Below, piece after piece: positions 15,189 through 23,111 of a stretch of DNA of 32,109 nt. The translations under genes and the position numbers were made by a program. Position 1 is the stretch's first letter, and the number at the start of each line of letters is the position of its first letter. Below the pieces are notes generated by a model, which worked only from the letters and a program-made list of their open reading frames with translations, was not told the origin of the DNA and searched no databases. The DNA is from UBA93 sp964477205 (GTDB lineage: Archaea; Micrarchaeota; Micrarchaeia; Norongarragalinales; Norongarragalinaceae), in the NCBI GenBank assembly GCA_964477205.1, contig CAYZDE010000007.1:1-32109 (forward strand). Reading direction: 5' to 3'.

Positions 15189-16228
15189 TTGTAAGAACTG
15201 AACTTCGCTACTATCGCTTTCATCAAGCGTTTTGTTTCGTTCAAGTCTTTAACGGACACCATTTCCGCTTTCGAGTGAATGTACCGGGAGGGAATGCCGA
15301 TGCTCGCTACGAGGAACCCCTCACAAGCGTACTGCATTCTCGATGCGTCGGTCGCCCCGCGTTCGGACACCTCGATTTGGTATTTGATTCCATTCTTTTT
15401 GGCAATCGATTCAATCCATTCCGTTAGTTTGTCTTCCATAATGAGGCCGCGTCCCCCTGCTTCTATTACGCTGATGGTCGGCCCCTTGTTTAATTCAACG
15501 GGAACCTTTTCCGCTGAAACATCCGGCGTGCCCGAAGACATGCACACGTCCAAGGCGATTGCCAAGTCCGGTTTTACCCCGAACACGCTCGTACCCGCTC
15601 CCCATAATCCTGTTTCCTCGCGTACGGTGCCCACGAGGCATAACTCACAACCCGGGTGTTTTGCCTCTTCGGCTAGCTTTAACAATACCGCGCAGCCTGC
15701 ACGGTTATCGAACGATTTACCCGTTACCAAATCGTTGGCGAACTCGACGAAATCGGATTCGAAGGTAATGTGCGTTCCCGGGCGAATACCCATTTTTGCA
15801 ACCTGCTTTTTGTCCTTTGCGCCCACGTCGATGAATAAGTCCTCGGCCTTTTGTAGGGCCTTCGCTTCCTCTTCCTTCATTAAGTGAGGCGCCTTGATGC
15901 CGATGATTCCTTGCACCGGTTTTTTCGCGTGAATTCTAACGCGTTGAGTTCCAAGCGTGCCGTCATACAGACCGCCGATTTTAACGAATTTGAGGAAACC
16001 CTTTTCGGTTACGCTGAGGACGCTCAAGCTCACTTCATCCATGTGCGCAGCGATGAGAACCTTTTTGCCATTACCCTTACGCGCTATCAAGTTTCCAAGT
16101 ATGTCCCGTTTTACCTTGAATCCGTACTTTTTGAAGTGTTTTTCCATGTAATCCGCCACTGCTTCCTCTTTACCAGTGGGCGCGTGCAACAAACTCAAGT
16201 CCATTAATAATTCTTTTAGTGAAGCCAT
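15185..16228 (-). CDS. M42 family (TET) aminopeptidase
   Basis: 347-residue di-metal aminopeptidase, the kind that forms 12-mer tetrahedral TET particles degrading peptides from the proteasome. Ligands and catalytic residues: AAHMDEV, SFDNRAG with bridging Asp, general-base glutamate pair in VREETGLWGAG, Asp in ALDVCMS, and His in YIHSKAEM near the C-terminus. ATG 16228 is preferred over TTG 16243 because GGGGTGG precedes it. Coupled by four nt to the downstream M24 peptidase, forming a peptide-catabolism pair. Confidence 0.93.
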   Translation of the reverse strand: MASLKELLMDLSLLHAPTGKEEAVADYMEKHFKKYGFKVKRDILGNLIARKGNGKKVLIAAHMDEVSLSVLSVTEKGFLKFVKIGGLYDGTLGTQRVRIHAKKPVQGIIGIKAPHLMKEEEAKALQKAEDLFIDVGAKDKKQVAKMGIRPGTHITFESDFVEFANDLVTGKSFDNRAGCAVLLKLAEEAKHPGCELCLVGTVREETGLWGAGTSVFGVKPDLAIALDVCMSSGTPDVSAEKVPVELNKGPTISVIEAGGRGLIMEDKLTEWIESIAKKNGIKYQIEVSERGATDASRMQYACEGFLVASIGIPSRYIHSKAEMVSVKDLNETKRLMKAIVAKFSSYK

Positions 16229-16322
16229 CCACTTCCACCCCAAGCCTTTTTATTCTCGGCTACCTGACCCGTATTAAACTACCAGCTCTTATTAAGACGC
16301 TGTTTTTGTGGTGAATAAAATA

Positions 16323-16610
16323 ATGAAGATAAGCGATTTGACTCCGGGCACGGGAAGCGTTGACTTGGAAGCGGAAATAGTGGGCATTGATGAGCCTAGG
16401 GAAATCAACAAGATGGGCCGCACGCTCCGCGTGACCAACGCGACCATCCGCGACGACTCCGGCACCATGACCCTCGTCCTTTGGAACGACAATATCGACA
16501 AGATTAAGGAAGGCGACAAGATTACAATCAAAAACGCCTACGTGAACACTTGGCAGGACAAGCCCCAACTCACACTCGGCAAATTCGGCTCAATGGAAGT
16601 CGTCGAGTAA
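16323..16610 (+). CDS. OB-fold single-stranded-DNA-binding protein (SOSS-B/SSB-like)
   Basis: 95 residues forming one OB fold: MKISDLTPGTGSVDLEAEIV, RTLRVTNATIRDDSGTMTLV, LWNDNIDKIKEGDKITIKNA, then NTWQDKPQLTLGKFG. This matches crenarchaeal SSB and human hSSB1/SOSS-B1 N-terminal domains, including 'LWNDNID' after the dimer strand. It lacks an acidic disordered C-tail. ATG 16323 with GGTGA nine nt upstream; a GTG at 16308 is less likely. Its downstream neighbour is a RecJ-like nuclease and the next a histone, a DNA-handling cluster. Confidence 0.88.
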   Translation: MKISDLTPGTGSVDLEAEIVGIDEPREINKMGRTLRVTNATIRDDSGTMTLVLWNDNIDKIKEGDKITIKNAYVNTWQDKPQLTLGKFGSMEVVE

Positions 16611-16651
16611 TTTTCCCTTATTTTTTATTTTAATTCTTTTTTTATTTTCAT

Positions 16652-18016
16652 ATGGACTTTTTTGAATCCGCTGAAGAAGCGGGCCGCGCCGCATTGGAAA
16701 TGTGTGACCCTTTAATCGTGCACCACTACGACGCGGACGGCATAAGCGCAGCCGCCATAGTGTGCAAGGCAAGAAAGCAAGCGGGCAAGGACTTTCGAAC
16801 GAAATCCAGCAAGCCGATAACCGCAGAGGACTTGCCTGCCCTCTCGAAAGAAAAGGAAATCATATTCGTGGACCTCGGCGCGGGCCAACTAGACTTAATT
16901 GAAAAACTAGACGCTAAGTGCGTAATAATCGACCATCATCCTGCGTCACGCCGAAGCAAACTGCCTCAAGCTAACCCGCGCGAGCACGGATTCGACGGCA
17001 CCCGTGAAGCGTGTGCGGCCACTGCCGCTTACTATTGCTTTAATCATGCGGGGGTGCCCGGCATTGCCGAACTAGGCATTACCGGCGCAGTCGGAGACAT
17101 GCAGCACTTGACAGGCCTCATCGGGTTAAACGAACGCATGCTTGACTCGGCGGTCGAAGCGGGAACGGTGCTTCACGAGCGCGACTTGCGCGTGCTCGGG
17201 CGCTCCACGAAACCGCTTGTTCAATTATTATCCGAATGCACTTCACCGTGCCTTCCGGAACTCACCGGGGATGAGCAAGCGTGCGCGTTGTTCTTAACGC
17301 GGCGCGGGTTTCCCCTTAAGCGCGGGTCTAAAGAGCTGAAATATTATGACTTGGAGCCGTCCGAGAGAAAGCGGCTGGTAGGCGAGCTCATTAATTATTG
17401 TACGGAATCTTCTTTGAGCCCTGAAGACGTAAAGTCCCTGGTAGGTGATGTTTACTTGTTTCCTAATGAGCCGTCCGGCTCTGCAAAATCGGATGCAGCG
17501 GAATACGCGGCGTTGTTGAACGCTTGCGGCCGCCGTGGCGAAGCGCAAATAGGCGTGGACGCATGCCTTGGCAGGGAAGGCGCGCTTGAAAACGCAAAAG
17601 GGTTTCTCGCCGACTATTATTCCGCGGTTCGCGACGGCATAAACTTTGCGCGGGATTCTTTCATTGATGCCGGCCCGTATTACTTAATCGACGCGCGCGG
17701 CTTCATTCCATCGGAAATAATCGGAATTGTTGCAAGCGCGTTCCTTGATTCGGGCGCGGTAAAACGCACTAAGCCGGTGATTGCATTGTCAAGTGACAAT
17801 GGAACGGTTAAGGCTTCCGCGCGCGGCACCGCGAGGTTAGTTGAAAGCGGTTTGAATTTGAGTGAAGCCTTTAGGAAGGCCGGCAAGGCAGCGAACGGCC
17901 GGGGCGGAGGCCACGACATTGCTTCCGGGTGCTCGTTTCCCGACTCGCCGGGTAACGAGGCGGCATTCTTAAAGAAAGCCAAGGACGTAATAGAAATTCA
18001 ATTAGAGTTGCGTTAG
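16652..18016 (+). CDS. RecJ-like DHH phosphoesterase/exonuclease
   Basis: 454-residue DHH/DHHA1 protein of the archaeal RecJ/GAN/Cdc45-related group. Motif I HHYDADG (24-30), motif II FVDLGAGQ, motif III IIDHHPAS (D94-H96), motif IV TGAVGDMQH, and DHHA1 motif GRGGGHDIASG near residue 420. All metal ligands are present, so nuclease activity is expected; archaeal relatives act with the replicative helicase or degrade ssDNA or RNA. It follows an OB-fold protein after a T-rich gap, and its stop overlaps the histone stop by four nt (TTAG). Confidence 0.92.
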   Translation: MDFFESAEEAGRAALEMCDPLIVHHYDADGISAAAIVCKARKQAGKDFRTKSSKPITAEDLPALSKEKEIIFVDLGAGQLDLIEKLDAKCVIIDHHPASRRSKLPQANPREHGFDGTREACAATAAYYCFNHAGVPGIAELGITGAVGDMQHLTGLIGLNERMLDSAVEAGTVLHERDLRVLGRSTKPLVQLLSECTSPCLPELTGDEQACALFLTRRGFPLKRGSKELKYYDLEPSERKRLVGELINYCTESSLSPEDVKSLVGDVYLFPNEPSGSAKSDAAEYAALLNACGRRGEAQIGVDACLGREGALENAKGFLADYYSAVRDGINFARDSFIDAGPYYLIDARGFIPSEIIGIVASAFLDSGAVKRTKPVIALSSDNGTVKASARGTARLVESGLNLSEAFRKAGKAANGRGGGHDIASGCSFPDSPGNEAAFLKKAKDVIEIQLELR

Positions 18017-18222
18017 AATCGCGCTGCCAATAAAACGTCCTCGCGCTGAATTTCATCCCGCCCCGCGTGATAAGCGTAAACCTTAGCGCGTGACACGATG
18101 TCTTTTGCAGAGTCCTCGAGTATTTCGCGAAGCTTTCGGCTCGCGTCTTCACCGACTCGGCGGGCTCCGGCATTGCGAATGAGCTGGTCGACGTCTAATA
18201 ATGAAAGAGTTTTAGCCGCCAA
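18013..18222 (-). CDS. Archaeal histone
   Basis: 69-residue single histone fold: DVDQLIRNAGARRVGEDASR, KLREILEDSAKDIVSRAKVY, AYHAGRDEIQREDVLLAARF. The family marks RVGEDA, AxxHAGR and REDV are all present. Forms dimers and hypernucleosomes that wrap DNA. Start is TTG 18222, one nt after the stop of an upstream 40-residue ORF, with AGGTG seven nt before it. No tail beyond the fold. Confidence 0.95.
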   Translation of the reverse strand: MAAKTLSLLDVDQLIRNAGARRVGEDASRKLREILEDSAKDIVSRAKVYAYHAGRDEIQREDVLLAARF

Positions 18223-18223
18223 T

Positions 18224-18346
18224 TCAACACCTCACTAAACCCGAAAAGCCGTCAACGGTCAGGCGCGTTTCGCCGTTAACGGTAATAAATTTGAACGGCG
18301 TTTTAGAGCCCGCCAGCTCTTTGAACACTTCTTGCAATGCCTTCAA
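18224..18346 (-). CDS. 40-residue protein upstream of histone
   Basis: TTG to TGA encodes 40 residues: an N-terminal helix MKALQEVFKELAG followed by two likely strands, FKFITVNGETRLTVDGFSGL, and VRC at the end. A strong Shine-Dalgarno, GAGGTGG, lies eight nt before the TTG, and the stop is one nt from the histone start, so both would be made from one mRNA. Codon choice resembles neighbours. No family recognised; the strand part could be an Sm-like or other small beta fold. Could also act as a leader ORF for histone translation. Confidence 0.55.
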   Translation of the reverse strand: MKALQEVFKELAGSKTPFKFITVNGETRLTVDGFSGLVRC

Positions 18347-18369
18347 TTAATTTTCCACCTCTTTTTTTG

Positions 18370-19509
18370 CTAGTGCAGCGTGAATAGATTTTTAACTTTG
18401 GTTACTACCAAATAACTATTCCGTTTTCTTCCACCTACGGCCTGCTTATTTACTTTAACCAGCGGGAAAGGCACTTTCGGCTTTCTCTTCAACTCTGCCT
18501 TGTCTTCGCCCCGAAGCTGGTAGAGTGCGTTGAACGCCGTGTTTTGGCTCAAGCCCGTTTGTTTGCGGATTTCACTTAAGAGCAAGCCCTCGTTACTCTT
18601 CACGAGCAATTCCAAAACCTGCCTTTGTGAGGGGCTGAGTTGCGTCCACCAAGCAACATTGCCTTTTGTTATCCGCGCGTTCTTCACCGCACTCTGAATT
18701 ATCGGGTTTTCCGCGTATTCAATTGCGCCTTTCCATTCGCTTTTGCCAAGCGCGAGCTTGGCTAGGAAAGAATTCAACTCGTCGAAAACATAACGCGGGG
18801 ATAGCAAGTTTTGCCCGGACAGCATGTCATCCAAGTATGCGCTTGGGAACGGTTTCAAACCAGCGCCGCCTACCGCCTTTATCCTATACTCTATGATACT
18901 GTGCATTTGCGGTTCCGTGAAGTCGCGCCTCTGGAAAACATTCGGCTCGCCTATCAACTGTAAAAGCGAATCCGGGAAGCCGTCCTTGCCAAGTGCCGAC
19001 AAAACCAAGCGAAGATTCGGGACGTCATCCAACAAGTACTTGAATTCCATGTACATCCCCTTATTCTCTAAAGAGTGCGCTTCATCCACGAATAACACGA
19101 GCGTTCGCTGCTTAGACTTCAACCAATCCGCCAGTTCGCGCCTCGAAACCTTGTCTTCTTTTTTTCCCAATAGCCGGGAGAGCCAACTCCCTTTTTCAAA
19201 GCCTAATGCTTTAGCTAATCCACCAATGGATTCCGTAGGCTCTTTTAGGAAGAAACACTCGAAAGACGCTTCCGGCAACGAGTAGTAAACAAAATAAAGC
19301 GAGGAAGTCTTGCCGACTCCCTTCGGCCCGAGCAACAAACATGCTTTAGTGTCAAACGCAAGGCGCTCGAGAATGGCTTCCCCCTCGAAAGGGCAGTAAT
19401 ACTTTAAGAAGGACTCTTTATCGCTCGCACGCAAATCTTTTACGAACGGGTTTTCTTCCCACTCTAATTCGCGCAAGAGCTTCTCTCGTGCTTTAAACAC
19501 TTCCACCAT
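18370..19509 (-). CDS. AAA+ ATPase with C-terminal winged helix (ExeA/Cdc6-like)
   Basis: 379 residues. AAA+ ATPase with Walker A GPKGVGKTS, Walker B TLVLFVDEAHS and sensor LVLSALGKDG; the N-terminal ENPFVKDLRASDKESF resembles ExeA/TniB-type and some archaeal Cdc6-like ATPases. The C-terminal ~80 residues are a winged helix (LSPSQRQVLELLVKSNEGLL, LSEIRKQTGLSQNTAFNALY). ATP-driven DNA remodelling or initiation is plausible; whether it is a true Orc1/Cdc6 is doubtful. ATG 19509 follows TTATAAATA by ~24 nt, so leaderless. A direct-repeat array stands between it and nreA and may be its binding site. Confidence 0.8.
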   Translation of the reverse strand: MVEVFKAREKLLRELEWEENPFVKDLRASDKESFLKYYCPFEGEAILERLAFDTKACLLLGPKGVGKTSSLYFVYYSLPEASFECFFLKEPTESIGGLAKALGFEKGSWLSRLLGKKEDKVSRRELADWLKSKQRTLVLFVDEAHSLENKGMYMEFKYLLDDVPNLRLVLSALGKDGFPDSLLQLIGEPNVFQRRDFTEPQMHSIIEYRIKAVGGAGLKPFPSAYLDDMLSGQNLLSPRYVFDELNSFLAKLALGKSEWKGAIEYAENPIIQSAVKNARITKGNVAWWTQLSPSQRQVLELLVKSNEGLLLSEIRKQTGLSQNTAFNALYQLRGEDKAELKRKPKVPFPLVKVNKQAVGGRKRNSYLVVTKVKNLFTLH

Positions 19510-19574
19510 ACAAACGGGCACGTAAGTTATTTATAAAAGACTTTGGTTTTATCGGAACCGTGGCTATGATACTA

Positions 19575-19675
19575 TTAAGTTACATATAAGTGACTTCGAC
19601 TCCACTATAAGTGACCTGTATGATATATTTATGAGTCATAAGCGACATCGTAAGTGATTGAACACTGGAAGCGAC
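19575..19675. repeat. Array of about five direct repeats, TATAAGTGAC-like
   Basis: Near-identical decamers in one orientation: TATAAGTGAC at 19585-19594 and 19606-19615, CATAAGCGAC at 19637, CGTAAGTGAT at 19649, TGGAAGCGAC at 19666, plus a weaker TTAAGTTAC at 19575. Start-to-start distances are about 10, 21, 31, 12 and 17 bp. It fills the 209-bp gap between the divergent AAA+ ATPase and nreA genes. Looks like an operator or iteron-type array; the binding protein is unknown. Confidence 0.65.
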
Positions 19676-19718
19676 CTTGCAATTTTGTTTTATTTACTAG
19701 GATTCTAATTCATTTGAA

Positions 19719-20879
19719 ATGGTATCCTGTTTGGTTTGCAAGGGGCGCCTCTTTTGTGGCCTTAAGAAATGCCCGCTTCTTGAGAAGGCGCGTTTTGCCT
19801 CTAGTGTGCGAGTCGGCCGTGAAGTATCCGGCGACAGCCCGCCGAACGCGTTCATCGGGTGGAACAACTACCCTTCGGTTTACGCCGGCCCTTTGATTTC
19901 GGTTTGCGGCACTCCCGCAAACTCCCCGGCTGACTTGTACGGCCTTGGCTTTGATGAAATAATCGCGGGAACCGAGGGAATGGTTCGAGGCATGAAGCGC
20001 GCAAAAGTCAATGACCCGATGTCCATTGGAGTGCTGCGCGATGCGGTAATGTCCGTGAAAACAGTTCAAATGGAAGCAAAATTCGTGCGCCCGCCTTCTT
20101 TCAAGATGTCTTTTTCAGGTGTTAGCCAACCGACCGGCCCTTCCGCTGAAATCCACCGAATGCGCTTGACAAGCAACCCTTCGATTCCCCGCAAGGTGGA
20201 CGAGTTTGCAGAAGAAAAAGTCAAGGTGCGAGAGGCAATGGGCGAGCTCAAGGAGAGCGGCTTTGAATATTATTATTTACAGAAATTGTTGAGTGCGGGC
20301 CTGCTCGGCGTTAAGAAAAAGCTCGTTCCAACGCGTTGGTCAATAACCGCGACTGACCGCATAATCGGGGACGATTACATTCGCGAGTTAAAGGATTACC
20401 CGAGCGTGAACGAGTTCACCGTATACTCTAATACTTACCTGCACAACCACTATGAAATATTGCTTTTGCCTGGACCTTGGGAGTTCGAGCAATTCGAGGC
20501 TTGGTGGGCCGGCTCATTATGGGCTCAAGGGGAGAGTAAGGTAGCGCACGAGTACGAGCCTTACGGCGGGCGAAGCAAATACGCTGATGAAGAGGGCGGT
20601 GGTTACTACGCCGGGCGCATGGCGGTTGCCGAGGGGCTAGTGGATATGCGCAAGCAAGCGCGCGCAATAGTTTTCCGCGAGATTTACGATGGCTATCGTC
20701 TTCCCGTTGGGGTTTGGCAGGTTCGCGAGAGCGTGCGCAAGGCATTTGAAAACAAACCTGAAAAATTTGCTACCCGCGGGGAAGCCCTGGCGAGTATAAC
20801 CTCACGCTTAAAGCGCCCGATGAGCCAGTTCCTCACCCGCTCGATCGTGCTTCGGCAACGCAAGTTAATCGATTTTTAA
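19719..20879 (+). CDS. nreA: Nre family DNA repair protein
   Basis: 386-residue archaeal Nre protein, linked to DNA repair in Haloferax. N-terminal zinc motif C4-x2-C7-x5-C13-x4-C18, then Nre_N (WNNYPSVYAGPL, DDPMSIG-like NDPMSIGVL, VQMEAKFVRPPS) and Nre_C (WEFEQFEAWWAGSLWA, RGEALASITSRLKRPM). It ends QRKLIDF, a perfect Qx2Lx2F PCNA-binding box, as in other Nre proteins. ATG 19719 lies ~27 nt after TGTTTTATTTAC; leaderless. The stop shares four nt with DTD2. Confidence 0.93.
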   Translation: MVSCLVCKGRLFCGLKKCPLLEKARFASSVRVGREVSGDSPPNAFIGWNNYPSVYAGPLISVCGTPANSPADLYGLGFDEIIAGTEGMVRGMKRAKVNDPMSIGVLRDAVMSVKTVQMEAKFVRPPSFKMSFSGVSQPTGPSAEIHRMRLTSNPSIPRKVDEFAEEKVKVREAMGELKESGFEYYYLQKLLSAGLLGVKKKLVPTRWSITATDRIIGDDYIRELKDYPSVNEFTVYSNTYLHNHYEILLLPGPWEFEQFEAWWAGSLWAQGESKVAHEYEPYGGRSKYADEEGGGYYAGRMAVAEGLVDMRKQARAIVFREIYDGYRLPVGVWQVRESVRKAFENKPEKFATRGEALASITSRLKRPMSQFLTRSIVLRQRKLIDF

Positions 20880-21592
20880 GCGCGCACGACTTTCAAGTTG
20901 TTTTTTTTGCAAGCCGAAACGATTTTTTCGCGTTGCGCGCGGTTACAACCCTTCCAATCAATAACTGCGCATTCCACTTCTTCAATTGTCTTACCGATTG
21001 CCTGCGCGATTAAAGCTTCGTCAATAAAATCAAGGGCGTACTTCGGGGCAATGTGGGAGAAAGCGTAATCAAGCGAGTTGAAAGCAGGGCAATAGTGCCC
21101 GCCGCCGAAGCCTAATGCAGTTTTTCCCTTTGTTGCCTCCCAATTATCACAAACGAAGTCAATGCACTCGGCAACGCGCTTAGCCGCTTCCTCTTTAGCC
21201 CATTCGTTCGGAGAGCTTCCGACTTCAATGAACAAGGAGGGGGCGGTCAAGTGAGTCGGCCCGTGGTGAGTCGCCTCCAAAAACACTTCGAATCCGTCAA
21301 GGGAATGTTCCTTTAGCCAATCCAAGGCACACTTAGAGGCGCGCGCACTCGCCCGCGACAGCGTGCGTGTTTCCCCTCCCTTTTCTGCGGCATCCCAGTT
21401 CCCGGTACAGTGAACGGTTAGGCACGGCTTTCCGGAGGCGCTAGCGTGACGCGAAGCAAAAACCACTAAATCCGAGTCAAAATCGCGTTTGCAATCCACG
21501 AGTTCTTCCTCGATGCAAATAGCTTCGCGTTCCAAGAATCGCGCGATGTTTTTTCCCGCTTGGTCTTTCTCAGAGTAAACTACTGCCGGCAT
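20876..21592 (-). CDS. dtdA: D-aminoacyl-tRNA deacylase, archaeal DTD2 type
   Basis: 238-residue zinc-dependent enzyme that frees tRNAs charged with D-amino acids (GEK1/DTD2). Motifs: VFASRHASASGKPCLTVHCT (with GNW), EATHHGPTHLTAPSLFIEVG, GSSPNEW, and LGFGGGHYCPAFNSL. His/Cys residues in these form the metal site. ATG 21592 lies ~27 nt after a TTTTTATTG box, so leaderless. Its start is divergent from the E1 gene with 36 nt between them; the stops of DTD2 and nreA overlap by four nt. Confidence 0.93.
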   Translation of the reverse strand: MPAVVYSEKDQAGKNIARFLEREAICIEEELVDCKRDFDSDLVVFASRHASASGKPCLTVHCTGNWDAAEKGGETRTLSRASARASKCALDWLKEHSLDGFEVFLEATHHGPTHLTAPSLFIEVGSSPNEWAKEEAAKRVAECIDFVCDNWEATKGKTALGFGGGHYCPAFNSLDYAFSHIAPKYALDFIDEALIAQAIGKTIEEVECAVIDWKGCNRAQREKIVSACKKNNLKVVRA

Positions 21593-21628
21593 GAAAGGAA
21601 TTAAAGCCAAGGCGACAATAAAAACTCA

Positions 21629-22375
21629 ATGAGCGTTGACGATGACACCTATGACCGCCAAAAGCGGGTCGAAGGCTGGAACCAAGAGCGCATTTCCAAT
21701 GCAAAGTGCCTAGTAATCGGAGCGGGCGCGCTAGGCAACGAAGTCGTCAAGAACTTGTTGCAATTCGGGGTGCGCGAAATCGCGCTCGTTGACTACGATG
21801 AAATCGTCACTGCGAACTTGAACAGGTGCTGCTTCTTCTCCCACTTGGACGTCGGCGCTAAAAAGGCGGAAGTAATCGCTCGCGAGGCAAAACACATTAG
21901 CCCGGACGCGCGAATCCGGGTGTTATTGAAGAGGGTCGAGCATTTGAACGAAGAAATTTTCACTAAAACGGATTACGCTTTCGGTTGCTTGGATAATATC
22001 GGCGCGCGCTTGCATTTGAATGCGCAATGCTACGGGAAAGCACCGGTAATCGACGGGGGAACCACTGGTTTCAACGGCCGCGTTAGCGTAGTTGATTCTC
22101 CTTCCTCTTGCTTCGAGTGCGCTTTGAGCAAGCGCGATTACAAGTTATTGTGGAAGCGGTACGCTTGCACCGGGGAAGTGCTCGACTTCCTAGACCCGAA
22201 GATGCCCGCGCTCCCGTCCACGACGAGCATCATCGCGGGCTTGCAGTCGTCGGAGTTCGCCAAGCTCGTTCACGGCCGCGAGTCAATCGCGGGGAAAGCA
22301 CTTTATTACGACGGATTGAAAACGAGTTTCACTTTGTACGAAGTCCCAAAGCGTAAGGGGTGCCCTGTTCACTAG
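21629..22375 (+). CDS. E1-like ubiquitin-activating enzyme (ThiF/MoeB fold)
   Basis: 248 residues. An adenylating enzyme that would activate the C-terminus of the nearby Ubl. Glycine loop GAGALG (31-36), D55 in LVDYD, ANLNRCCFF with R66, DVGAKKAEV, D122 in CLDN, and IDGGTTGFNGRV. C161FEC164 and C245PVH248 form a CxxC...CxxH zinc site. C180 (YACTGE) follows the CxxC pair by 16 residues, close to the E1 catalytic Cys of UBA3 (MCTIA), so a thioester Cys is likely. PSTTSIIAGLQSSEFAKLV matches E1 helices. It lacks separate UFD and FCCH domains, like archaeal/bacterial E1s. Convergent with the RING gene (CTAG). Confidence 0.93.
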   Translation: MSVDDDTYDRQKRVEGWNQERISNAKCLVIGAGALGNEVVKNLLQFGVREIALVDYDEIVTANLNRCCFFSHLDVGAKKAEVIAREAKHISPDARIRVLLKRVEHLNEEIFTKTDYAFGCLDNIGARLHLNAQCYGKAPVIDGGTTGFNGRVSVVDSPSSCFECALSKRDYKLLWKRYACTGEVLDFLDPKMPALPSTTSIIAGLQSSEFAKLVHGRESIAGKALYYDGLKTSFTLYEVPKRKGCPVH

Positions 22376-23109
22376 TCGAATACGTTGCGAATCGTGCGCA
22401 CTGCTTCCTCGCTGTCCTTGTTCAAGTATAGCTTAAGCGTCTTTCCGCAGCGCACGCAGTTCTTAGTCGAGCCGATTAGCGCTTCGTAACAATCCTTGTG
22501 GTAAGCCGCGCCGCAGAAGCAATGCCCGAATTTCGGGTGGTCTTTCCCGTTCACTGACAGCGAGAACTTGCCCTTGCATAACTCGCACACTTCATCACCG
22601 CCTTTAGTCAGCGGCTTCGCTTCAGTGCGCACGATCGGCTCATCGTCTTTTTTTGCTTCTTGTTTCGCGCGCTGGCGCGCCACGAATAATGACTCATTTG
22701 AAGGCGCGCCGGTTTTCAATAACTCTTGCAAGTCGACTCCGTTTGAAGGCGAATGGATTTTGTTATTTTCCGCGATAATCTCATTTGGCTCAATGGCTTT
22801 GCTTTTAGGGGCGCCTTCTTTTTTTTCCGTTGGCTTTTCCGCTTGTTTCTTTGCCGCCTTCTTTTTCGCCGTGCTCTTTGCGCGTTTTCGCTTCTTCGGC
22901 ATCTTGTTGAATCCCTCGACGCCCAACCGCACGCTCGCGCCGGCGTCGCCGAAAACAACGTAGTTTACTCCCGCTAATTCGTTTAGCCGCTCGCGCAGCG
23001 CTCTTTCGTCCACGTGAAGCTTATTCGCTATGTTTGTTACTTGGTATACCCCACCCTGAATGACCTCGAATACGGCCTTGTCGAACTTCTTCAAGCGTGG
23101 GTTTACCAT
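22372..23109 (-). CDS. RING-like E3 candidate with N-terminal winged helix
   Basis: 245 residues in three parts. Residues ~5-68: winged helix (AVFEVIQGGVYQVTNIANKL, DERALRERLNELAGVNYVV). Residues 71-105: Lys/Ala-rich basic linker; 106-170 is charged and likely flexible. Residues 175-221: zinc domain with C175-x2-C178-x18-C197-x1-C199-x4-H204-x2-C207-x10-C218-x2-C221, a C4HC3 cross-brace closest to RING-CH/PHD-type spacing. In this locus an E3 ligase is the natural reading. Two nt downstream of the JAMM gene, hence cotranscribed. A DNA-binding domain fused to a RING is unusual and suggests DNA-bound substrates. Confidence 0.85.
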   Translation of the reverse strand: MVNPRLKKFDKAVFEVIQGGVYQVTNIANKLHVDERALRERLNELAGVNYVVFGDAGASVRLGVEGFNKMPKKRKRAKSTAKKKAAKKQAEKPTEKKEGAPKSKAIEPNEIIAENNKIHSPSNGVDLQELLKTGAPSNESLFVARQRAKQEAKKDDEPIVRTEAKPLTKGGDEVCELCKGKFSLSVNGKDHPKFGHCFCGAAYHKDCYEALIGSTKNCVRCGKTLKLYLNKDSEEAVRTIRNVFD

Positions 23110-23111
23110 TA

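Noticed and set aside
18370..19509. True Orc1/Cdc6 initiator
   Set aside because: Walker motifs and winged helix fit loosely, but the N-terminal region is closer to ExeA-type ATPases; only kept as a comparison.
21629..22375. E1 as MoeB/ThiF sulfur-transfer enzyme
   Set aside because: No molybdopterin or thiamine genes nearby, and an E2, RING and JAMM gene are; the Cys180 position fits E1.
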